A DNA stretch of 42,137 nucleotides, taken from positions 1 to 42,137 of IMG/VR virus record IMGVR_UViG_3300047121_000219. One strand, written 5' to 3'. How positions within the stretch are numbered: position 1 is the first letter of the stretch; every line of letters begins with the position of its first letter. The notes under the pieces were generated by a model. It was not told the origin of the DNA. It saw only the letters and a list, made by a program, of their open reading frames with translations, and searched no databases. The DNA comes from a virus. This document shows positions 28,844 to 36,242 of the stretch, piece after piece. A program made the translations under genes and the position numbers.

Positions 28844-31771
28844 TTAACCTCGTTGACCAAAGGCCTGATACAGACCCAAGGCTCCTAAGCCGCCGCCCAG
28901 TAACTGTTGTTCCGCTGTCGGAACTCTACCAAAGGTTGATACCGCGCTGCCCGGTTGAACAGGGACGCCTTGCAAGAGATTGCTGAGATAACCCAACTGC
29001 TCCCGGCCATACGCCTGCTGACGTAGGAAGTCTTCGTAGCCGATATCCAGACCGCGCTGCATGAGACCTCGACGCTCTGCGCCGATAGCCTGCTGTGCGG
29101 CCAGTCTTTGCAGGTCCAACTGTTGCTGCTGTCCGCCAAGACCGGTGAGAAGTTCCGCTGCCGCCAGTCGTTGAGCCTGACCAGCGCGATCTGCTGACAA
29201 CCCCTCCAGTCCAAGCAACGCTCTTTGACGCTGCTGTTCGACATTGAACTGCTGGGCTTGCATCAAGAACTGCTGCTGCGCCTGACGGGCTGCTTCGGTC
29301 TGCTGCTGCGCCGACAACCCAAGTTCTGCCGCCCTCTGGCGAGCCTGTTCGCCCGCTTGCTGGGCCTGCAACTGGAACTGCCCCTGCTGCTGACGAGCCG
29401 CCTCTTGGGCTTGGAATGCGCCAAGGCCCATCTGTCCTTGGGCTTGCCTTGCCGCTTCGGTGGCTTGGAAGCCCTGCAATCGGAACTGCTCTGCGGCTTG
29501 TCTTGCCGCCTCGGTCTGTTGCTGTGCAGACAATCCAAGTTCTGCTGCCCGCTGACGCGCTTGTTCCCCAGCCTGCTGCGCTTGGAAATTGATATTGGCT
29601 TGGAACTGACGCTGTTCTGCGCCCATACCAAATGCCGATTGACGGAACTGTTCTGATGCCTGACGTGCGGCATTGTTCTGCTGCTGTGCAGACATCCCCA
29701 TCTCAGCCGCTCGCTGACGGGCCTGTTCACCCGCCTGTTGAGCCTGAAGATTGATGTTCGCTTGGAACTGTCTCTGCTCCGCAGTTTGTGCAAAGGCTGA
29801 CTGACGGAACTGTTCCTGTGCTTGTCTGGCCGCTTCAGTCTGTTGCTGGGCAGAAAGACCCAACTCTGCCGCCCTTTGACGAGCCTGCTCACCGGCTTGT
29901 TGCGCTTGAAGGTTGACGTTTGCAGCGAACTGACGTTCCTCTGCGCCCATGCCAAACGCAGACTGACGGAATTGTTCTTGGGCTTGTCGAGCCGCTTCAT
30001 TCTGCTGCTGAGCAGACATGCCCATTTCCGCAGCGCGTTGACGGGCTTGTTCACCCGCTTGCTGCGCTTGGAAGTTAAGTTCGGCTTGTTGGACACGCGA
30101 CTGTTCCTGCGCTTGGAAAGCCGCAAGACCCATCTGTCCCTGAGCCTGACGAGCCTGTTCGCGCTGTGAGTACGCGCTCTGTCTAAACTGTTCAGCCGCC
30201 TGACGTGAAGCCTCTTCCTGCTGCTGGGCTGTCATGCCCATCTCAGCCGCACGTTGCTTCGCCTGTTCCGCAGCCTGTTGTGATTGGAATCGCAGGTTCG
30301 CTTCAAACTGTCGCTCTTCACCGGTCGCTTGGAACGCACGGAGACCAAACTCCGCCTGAGCCTGACGCGCTGCTTCATTCTGTTGCTGGGCTGACAAGCC
30401 AAGTCGTGCCGCTTCCTGACGGGCAGATTCACCTGCCTGCTGGGCCTGCAAAGACATCTCGCCTGCGCGTTGACGGGCGGCTTCCTGTGCTTGGAATGCG
30501 CCAAGTCCGAACTGCGCCTGCTGCAATCGGGCAGCACGATCTGCTTCAAATCCTGCACGGGCTTGCTCAAAGGCAGACTGCAAGCCACGGGCTTGGATGT
30601 CTCCCAACTGCTGGCCTAAGGCCCTCTGTCGCTCTGCTTCCAGAAGGGTAGAACGGGTTCCGCCGAAAGCCCCTGCGCGAGCCGCCTCTGCACCGATCTG
30701 AGGGCGCTGCATCTCTGATGCGCGAATCGCCTCTCGTCTCTCAATGTCCGTCACGGCCTGTTGATAAGGCGACATGTAGGCTTCAAGAGTTCCCGGTGCA
30801 GCAAGCGATCCGGCCTCAAAGCCTGCCTGTAACTGACCGGCCTGATAGCCCGGTGTAAACGTGCCAGCCTCGTAGCCCGGAGTAATAGTCCCCGCCTGAT
30901 AACGGTCCGTAAATCGCTCGCCTTGGAATCCGGGTTCAAAAGTACCCGCAACATATCCGGGCTGAAACCGTCCCGCTTGGAACTGCGAAGTTAGATCACC
31001 GGCTTGATAGGTTGGGCCTACGGTTCCGGCAGTGAATCCCGGAGCGAATGCCCCTGCGGTGTATCCCGGAGTGATGGTTCCAGCGCGATATTCAGGAGAA
31101 TAACTTTGTGCCTGAAATCCGGGAGCAAAAGTTCCTGCTTGGTAGCCGGGTGTAAACGCCCCGGCCTGATAGCCCGCAGTGAGATCTTGTGCTTGGAACC
31201 CCGGTTGAAACTGACCTGCCTGATAGGCAGAGGTGATCATCTCCGGCGCAAACTGAGAGGTGTAATCCTGTGCCTGAAAGCCCGGAGCAAATGCGCCTGC
31301 GGTATATCCCGGAGCAAATGCCCCCGCTTGATAGGACGGGGCATAGGTTCCGGCCTGATACATCGGGCCTACCTGACCTGCCTGATAGCCTGTGCCAAAT
31401 TGACCAGCGCCATATCCCGTCTGGAACTGAGTGGCCTGATACGTCGGGGTGATGGCACTGGGCTGGAACTGCCCAACGATATCCATAGCAGAAGGCTGAG
31501 GGGCCGTGCCAACTTGCTGGGCAATGTTGGTCGCCATCCCGATCTGCTCTGGCCGGGTCAGCGCAGTGATGCCTCGCTGTGCAGTAGTCTCCTCAGGAGC
31601 GAACTGCGCTAAACGCTGTCCAGTAAAAACCTGATAAGGACGCGCACTCTCAAACAATCCTCGTTGCAGTACCTGCTCGAAGTACGGCTGAACATAAGGA
31701 GGAAGACTGCTTTGAGTAACTGTTGAGGTGACCTGTTGTGGGCCACCACCACCGCCGCCGCCGCTGCTCAT
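28844..31771 (-). CDS. Repeat-rich internal virion/ejection protein (975 aa)
   Basis: Three parts are visible. After a glycine run (residues 4-10) and a conserved start (SLPPYVQPYFEQVLQRGLF), residues about 111-327 are about 24 copies of a nine-residue unit of the type YQAGxFxPG. Residues about 360-880 are a Gln/Ala/Arg-rich helical region with a 54-residue period. The C-terminus (YLSNLLQGVPVQPGSAVSTF) is like the end of podovirus core or tail-tube proteins. A long helical part fits a DNA-ejection or tail-fibre-shaft role. It overlaps the next upstream gene by four bases (ATGA), so they are co-translated. Confidence 0.65.
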   Translation of the reverse strand: MSSGGGGGGGPQQVTSTVTQSSLPPYVQPYFEQVLQRGLFESARPYQVFTGQRLAQFAPEETTAQRGITALTRPEQIGMATNIAQQVGTAPQPSAMDIVGQFQPSAITPTYQATQFQTGYGAGQFGTGYQAGQVGPMYQAGTYAPSYQAGAFAPGYTAGAFAPGFQAQDYTSQFAPEMITSAYQAGQFQPGFQAQDLTAGYQAGAFTPGYQAGTFAPGFQAQSYSPEYRAGTITPGYTAGAFAPGFTAGTVGPTYQAGDLTSQFQAGRFQPGYVAGTFEPGFQGERFTDRYQAGTITPGYEAGTFTPGYQAGQLQAGFEAGSLAAPGTLEAYMSPYQQAVTDIERREAIRASEMQRPQIGAEAARAGAFGGTRSTLLEAERQRALGQQLGDIQARGLQSAFEQARAGFEADRAARLQQAQFGLGAFQAQEAARQRAGEMSLQAQQAGESARQEAARLGLSAQQQNEAARQAQAEFGLRAFQATGEERQFEANLRFQSQQAAEQAKQRAAEMGMTAQQQEEASRQAAEQFRQSAYSQREQARQAQGQMGLAAFQAQEQSRVQQAELNFQAQQAGEQARQRAAEMGMSAQQQNEAARQAQEQFRQSAFGMGAEERQFAANVNLQAQQAGEQARQRAAELGLSAQQQTEAARQAQEQFRQSAFAQTAEQRQFQANINLQAQQAGEQARQRAAEMGMSAQQQNNAARQASEQFRQSAFGMGAEQRQFQANINFQAQQAGEQARQRAAELGLSAQQQTEAARQAAEQFRLQGFQATEAARQAQGQMGLGAFQAQEAARQQQGQFQLQAQQAGEQARQRAAELGLSAQQQTEAARQAQQQFLMQAQQFNVEQQRQRALLGLEGLSADRAGQAQRLAAAELLTGLGGQQQQLDLQRLAAQQAIGAERRGLMQRGLDIGYEDFLRQQAYGREQLGYLSNLLQGVPVQPGSAVSTFGRVPTAEQQLLGGGLGALGLYQAFGQRG
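29270..30480 (-). repeat. 162-bp repeats encoding a 54-residue Gln-rich helix unit
   Basis: In the 975-residue gene, the block QAGEQARQRAAELGLSAQQQ recurs every 54 residues, with an 18-residue sub-period visible inside it. Four or five central units are close to identical at protein level (QFRQSAFGMGAEQRQFQAN and relatives). This points to recent unit duplication and to a long regular alpha-helical rod. Confidence 0.8.
30791..31441 (-). repeat. 27-bp tandem repeat array encoding a nonapeptide
   Basis: About 24 tandem units of 27 bases in the 975-residue gene encode [YF]-x-A-G-x-[FVIL]-x-P-G. Units differ in DNA sequence but keep the aromatic, AG and PG positions, so selection acts on the protein. 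Two units (FQAQDYTSQ and neighbours) are degenerate. The period suits a beta-solenoid or extended turn-rich fibre. Confidence 0.85.
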
Positions 31772-32211
31772 TGTGATACCTCATCAAAATGCTTTTCAAA
31801 GATCACCGTCTTGACGGTGTACCCTCGCTTCTTAACGTGCGGCTCCCAACCGGGGCGACCGAAAAACTCAATGCCCTGACAGCCCATGTCCTTGGCGAAC
31901 TGGTCTGCTGTCTCATGCATCTTGTCTTCAATATGCTTCATGTGATTCGGCGTCATCGCGCAATACTGAATCACGAACATCTTCTTCTGTGGGTAATGCT
32001 TGATCTCCGTCATCACGAAACCATGGATCTCGTTAGATTCCGGTTCGTAGACCGCCCACAATTGCATCTGCCCGGTCAATGCAAACCGGACGATGTCATC
32101 AATATTGGCTCGTCCCATGGACCACATCTCTGATTCGTTTAAATAACGCATCAGAGTGGGGATCACATAACTGATCTTTCCGTAAGGGACAAGTGAGATA
32201 TTGAGATTCAT
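31768..32211 (-). CDS. GNAT-fold acyltransferase-like virion gene (147 aa)
   Basis: Starts MNLNISLVPYGKISYVIPTL. The order of a helix pair, LWAVYEPESNEIHGFVMTEI, KKMFVIQYCAMTP and IEFFGRPGWEPHVKKRGYTV matches the GNAT-like family common beside podovirus internal-protein genes, similar in place and size to T7 gp13-like proteins. A classical acetyl-CoA pyrophosphate loop (Q/RxxGxG/A) is not evident, so enzymatic activity is doubtful. ATGA-type overlaps link it to both neighbours. Confidence 0.65.
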   Translation of the reverse strand: MNLNISLVPYGKISYVIPTLMRYLNESEMWSMGRANIDDIVRFALTGQMQLWAVYEPESNEIHGFVMTEIKHYPQKKMFVIQYCAMTPNHMKHIEDKMHETADQFAKDMGCQGIEFFGRPGWEPHVKKRGYTVKTVIFEKHFDEVSQ

Positions 32212-35200
32212 CCTGCCGCCTTCCTATAGGGCTTCACTTGTTCCGTGGTCCCCATGGTCTTGCTGCGGATGTCATCGACAAGATTGTCGAAGAACTTCGC
32301 CCCATCGCCAGAATATCCGCCGCCTGCAAGGGCCACTGCATCTGCCGGGATGATGTATTCACCGGGTGACACGGCCACCGGACGTTGCGAACCAATCATC
32401 CCATCGACCATGTCATCCTGACCGCCGCCGTTGCCCTCAACCATTCCTTCGGTTTGTGCATTCGGAACGATTTCGCGAAGGACTTGATTGCGAAGTTGCA
32501 TGAAGTTTTCAGATCCGTAGGTATCTACGAATGCCTGAATCACTTGATCTGCGTTTTCAATCTCTCCGCGAATGGCAGCAATCGTCATGGAAATCAGTTG
32601 CTGAGAATCACCTTGATTCATTGGAGGCTGATCCACGGCATCTGAAGTAGCACCGCCTTCAGCAAAGTATCCGGGGAATTCAGATTGAACGCTGCCCGTT
32701 GGCTGACTGGCAAGCAACGCCTCAAGACCTGAGATTCTTTGCAGGACAGGGTCAAGGTTGGTTGGAGCAATTGATCCGATCTGAGATTGCAGCGTTCCCA
32801 GTTGACTATAGATTCCGCTCAAGTCCGGAGCCGAAGGAATACTGGACCTCAAAGATCCAAACTGAGATTCCAATTGACCGAAGCGATTGTAGATCCCGCT
32901 CAAATCCGGAGCCGCAGGGATACTCGATGACAACGAGCCAAGTTGAGATTGCAATGTTCCCAACTGCCCATAGATCCCGCTTAGATCAGGCGCTGAAGGA
33001 ATGCTAGATCTCACCGATCCAAGTTGAGATTCCAATTGGCCGAAGCGATTGTAAATACCACTCAAATCTGGTGCAGCAGGGATACTCGATGACAACGAGC
33101 CAAGTTGAGATTGCAATGTTCCCAACTGCCCATAAATTCCACTCAAGTCAGGCGCGGCGGGGATACTGGATCTGATTGAACCCAGTCCTTGTTCAAGTCC
33201 GCCAAGTCTAGATTCAAGTCCTGCGAGCCGATTGTAATCAAACTCAAACGGCGTATAGGCCGGAATCTGAATACTGCCAACTCTAGACTCAAGACCGCCC
33301 AGCCTTGATTCAAGGCCGCTCAAATCAATCTGAGGAATTCTGCTGTAATCAAACTCAGGTGTCGGTCTGGATTCAATCGCAGCAAGCCTTTGCTCTAGGG
33401 GAGAGAAATCAAAACTGGGGACAGGAATCCTGCTGTAGTCAAATTCAGGAACCGGTCTAGATTCAATTGCAGCGAGTCTCTCCTCAATGGGAGAGAAATC
33501 AAAACTGGGAACAGGGATACGACTGTAATCAAACTGAGGCACAGGCCTTGACTCAATCGCGGCAAGCCTTGACTCAAGACCACTAAAGTCAATGGTAGGC
33601 ATTTGAATGTTTCCAATTCCGGTCTCAAGACCTCTCAGCCGAGACTCAAGACCAGACAGATCTACTGTCGGAGCATTCAATACCGGGGCAGGAATATTTT
33701 GAATGCGGGACTCAAGACCACCCAGCCTTTCATAAAGGCCGCTCAGATCTACCGCAGGCGCATTCACTACAGGCGCAGGGGCATTGGCAAGCCTTGATTC
33801 CAGTCCTGCAAACCGAGCCTCAAGCCCACTTAAATCAAACGTAGGTATTTGACTGTAATCAAACGTGGGTATCTTGCTGTAATCAAATTCAGGCTGTGGC
33901 CTATTTTCAATTTCTGCAAGTCGCTCGTTGATGTTACTTAAAAAAAAATTGTTTGGGTCGTAGAGACCTTCTAGATTCTGATTGATGCCCTGAAGGGTAT
34001 CGCCCAACCCACCAAGATTCACCGGAACAGAAACATTGATCGGCGCTTGAGAGGTCGGCCTTGTGGCAAGACCCGCATTAAGTGCGGCGTATTGCGCTCC
34101 CAGATTACCAATGCTTTGCTGCAATGGCATGAACTGCTGGGAAAGGTAGTTCTCTGTTTGCAGTCGAGACAGTTCTGTGCGGAACGGATCAAGTTCACGC
34201 TGCAACAAAGACTGCGTTTCCATTTCGCGAATGCGCTCTTGAAGAGGATCAAACCGCTCAGAAAGAGTCTCCTCAAGCAAATCAGAATATGCGCTTGGAT
34301 CAAACGAAGGAATCTGCTGACTTTGGATATTTGCAAAGTTCGATAGGTATTGACCCAAGTTTGATAGGTCGATTCCACCATATCTTCCATCTGGAGATAC
34401 GCCAGCAGGCGGAGCAGGAGAGGCTCCGGGCGGAGGCGTTCTGGAGAAGTATTCAAATTCCGGGGAAACACCCGGCAAGTAGCCTTGTCCGCCGACATCT
34501 AACGCAGAGTAACTGGCCGTTGGCGGGGTCTGTACATACTGCCCCCTCAGTCCTAACTGGACATTCTCAGCAGTGGGAAGACTAGAGCCATACAGTTGAC
34601 TGATGGCCGCTTGACGAGCGCGTTCCTCAATGTCTCCGCCATCGAAGTACTTCTCGACCATGCCACCTTCGGCATACCCAACGCCGGGATAAGCCGATCG
34701 AACTTGGTTAAACACATTGCCCATTTGACCGAGGGTCTTGCGTCTTTCAGCGGCCTGCTGCTCTTCGTATTCCCTCATGCTGCCTCGACCCATGAGTTCT
34801 TGCTCACGGGCCATGCGGCTGGTCTCTCCAACATAGGCAGGGAGAAAGGTTCCGGGGGAAGAGAGTTGTTTCAAAAAAGCGCCGGGTTCTTGGAATGGCG
34901 CAGACAATCTCTGGGTGGCAGTCAGACCTGCTGGCGGGGTCACCGCAGGGCTTGCCGTGACACCCGCAAAATCAGGAGCAGCCGTCATCTGAGAAGCCGC
35001 CATGCCCGGCGCAAACGAAGACGGAGTGCTTTGCAGGGCAGATTGGAGTGTGGCATCTGCCGCTAATGGATTCATCGTAGAAGCCGCAGCACCGGGGCTG
35101 AACGTCGTTGCCGCATCGGTGGCCGCTTGGGTGGCGGTATCAACGCCCGCCTTCGACAGCGCATCGCCTGCTGCGCCAAATGCCTGACCCAGTCCAAACC

Positions 35201-35549
35201 CGGTGATGCCTGAGAGGATGCCCTGCTCCAGATCGCCCGTGACGGCAGCGGTCGCGAGACCAGATCCAATCGCACCTGCGGCAGCGGAACTCAGTCCGGC
35301 TGCGCCAAGGATGCCAGCGCCTGCGCCAGTCAACAGGGACGATCCAAGGAAAGACCCCAACAAGGGGGCAAGGAAGGGCAGGAAGGCCTCTGGCTGTCCG
35401 GTCTGGGGGTTCCGGGTCAACTGTCCGGTCGGGGACAGACGGGACAGCATCTGAACCTCAATCGGGTTCATGTGTACAAGTTGCGAGTCACCGTATCTGC
35501 CGTATCCGGCAAGTTGGTTCGCGACTCCTTGGTATGGGGCTTTATACAT
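32208..35549 (-). CDS. Repeat-rich virion protein (1113 aa), possible tail or fibre component
   Basis: Starts MYKAPYQGVANQLAGYGRYG. Residues about 70-160 are a Gly/Ala-rich hydrophobic stretch. From about residue 510 to 970, LSGLESRLAGLESR-type units alternate with proline-rich linkers (PEFDYSRIPVPSFDFSP), and a 27-residue unit with APDLSGIYGQLGTLQSQ is repeated six times. The last 140 residues (DGMIGSQRPVAVSPGEYIIP, then ADAVALAGGG) form a conserved C-terminal domain seen in podovirus internal or tail proteins. The likely role is a trimeric rod or ejection protein; no enzymatic motif seen. Confidence 0.65.
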   Translation of the reverse strand: MYKAPYQGVANQLAGYGRYGDSQLVHMNPIEVQMLSRLSPTGQLTRNPQTGQPEAFLPFLAPLLGSFLGSSLLTGAGAGILGAAGLSSAAAGAIGSGLATAAVTGDLEQGILSGITGFGLGQAFGAAGDALSKAGVDTATQAATDAATTFSPGAAASTMNPLAADATLQSALQSTPSSFAPGMAASQMTAAPDFAGVTASPAVTPPAGLTATQRLSAPFQEPGAFLKQLSSPGTFLPAYVGETSRMAREQELMGRGSMREYEEQQAAERRKTLGQMGNVFNQVRSAYPGVGYAEGGMVEKYFDGGDIEERARQAAISQLYGSSLPTAENVQLGLRGQYVQTPPTASYSALDVGGQGYLPGVSPEFEYFSRTPPPGASPAPPAGVSPDGRYGGIDLSNLGQYLSNFANIQSQQIPSFDPSAYSDLLEETLSERFDPLQERIREMETQSLLQRELDPFRTELSRLQTENYLSQQFMPLQQSIGNLGAQYAALNAGLATRPTSQAPINVSVPVNLGGLGDTLQGINQNLEGLYDPNNFFLSNINERLAEIENRPQPEFDYSKIPTFDYSQIPTFDLSGLEARFAGLESRLANAPAPVVNAPAVDLSGLYERLGGLESRIQNIPAPVLNAPTVDLSGLESRLRGLETGIGNIQMPTIDFSGLESRLAAIESRPVPQFDYSRIPVPSFDFSPIEERLAAIESRPVPEFDYSRIPVPSFDFSPLEQRLAAIESRPTPEFDYSRIPQIDLSGLESRLGGLESRVGSIQIPAYTPFEFDYNRLAGLESRLGGLEQGLGSIRSSIPAAPDLSGIYGQLGTLQSQLGSLSSSIPAAPDLSGIYNRFGQLESQLGSVRSSIPSAPDLSGIYGQLGTLQSQLGSLSSSIPAAPDLSGIYNRFGQLESQFGSLRSSIPSAPDLSGIYSQLGTLQSQIGSIAPTNLDPVLQRISGLEALLASQPTGSVQSEFPGYFAEGGATSDAVDQPPMNQGDSQQLISMTIAAIRGEIENADQVIQAFVDTYGSENFMQLRNQVLREIVPNAQTEGMVEGNGGGQDDMVDGMIGSQRPVAVSPGEYIIPADAVALAGGGYSGDGAKFFDNLVDDIRSKTMGTTEQVKPYRKAAG
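32755..33240 (-). repeat. 81-bp tandem repeats in the 1113-residue gene
   Basis: Six units of 81 bases encode SIPAAPDLSGIYGQLGTLQS plus seven residues. They alternate between a GQLGTLQSQ form and a NRFGQLESQ form, so 162-base pairs of units are nearly identical in DNA. This points to recent expansion by unequal recombination and is a likely site of length variation. Confidence 0.85.
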
Positions 35550-35636
35550 GGCAACTCCTATGGTTGCGGGGAGCCACGGCTCTGTAGATTCTGGTGTAAC
35601 AGCGTTTAAATTTCAACGAGATCGACAGGTTAAGGA

Positions 35637-36242
35637 TCATCGTATCGACCCCGCCTCGTAATTGGAGACCAAATAGATGGTCATGATGATCGACGGGATT
35701 CCGGGGATGTTCCCGGAAGGGGTGTCTGCTAAGAGAACAACGCCCGTATCAGAAGACTGCCAGACCAACTCGAAATAGTCCCCGCCGTTTAGAACGAGAA
35801 GGAAGTTCCATGCCGGAACCACCTCTGCGTTAGGCCCATCGATGACAATTTTGGTTGCTGAGTCAGGGACATTAACCCCGTTTACACGAGGCCAAATGTA
35901 GACGGCGCTGGCACTACCCCCCGTTTTGTCCAACTGGGCAGAGAACTGAATGTTGTAGATGCCCGTATCCGAAATGTAAATCTTGGATGTCGGTATTCCG
36001 CGTTCAATCTGAAACTCGCTGACTACGCCGTTGTAGGTGATCAGGTTGACCGTATCTGCGACAGGATTGGTCTGGGTCGTGGTGTCGTAGTACGAGGCAT
36101 GAGGGATAGGGGAATTCAATTCATTCGTGATGTTGTTGAAGAACAGCCTCAGCACGTTGGCAAACTGATCCTGATATCGCCTCTCATAAGCCTGTGGGGC
36201 AACGGGAAGGTTCGGAGGAGCGACACCATAAACGACACCCAT
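35637..36242 (-). CDS. Putative jelly-roll virion protein (201 aa)
   Basis: Starts MGVVYGVAPPNLPVAPQAYE. The second half has the pattern of short beta strands seen in C1q/TNF-like phage fibre or decoration domains: IYISDTGIYNIQFSAQLDKT, AVYIWPRVNGVNVPDS, and DYFELVWQSSDTGVVLLAD. These residues form trimeric heads in many phage proteins. It shares its first base with the end of the 762-residue gene and is probably a structural component. The exact part is unknown. Confidence 0.6.
   Translation of the reverse strand: MGVVYGVAPPNLPVAPQAYERRYQDQFANVLRLFFNNITNELNSPIPHASYYDTTTQTNPVADTVNLITYNGVVSEFQIERGIPTSKIYISDTGIYNIQFSAQLDKTGGSASAVYIWPRVNGVNVPDSATKIVIDGPNAEVVPAWNFLLVLNGGDYFELVWQSSDTGVVLLADTPSGNIPGIPSIIMTIYLVSNYEAGSIR

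Noticed and set aside
28002-30651. Plus-strand frames rich in Gly/Ala/Leu opposite the 556- and 975-residue genes
   Set aside because: They mirror the low-complexity minus-strand genes, with no start signals, and are opposite to the whole late operon.
28844-31771. CRISPR-like array suggested by regular 27-base repeats
   Set aside because: The repeats are in frame, have no unique spacers and lie inside one long open reading frame; they encode a nonapeptide.
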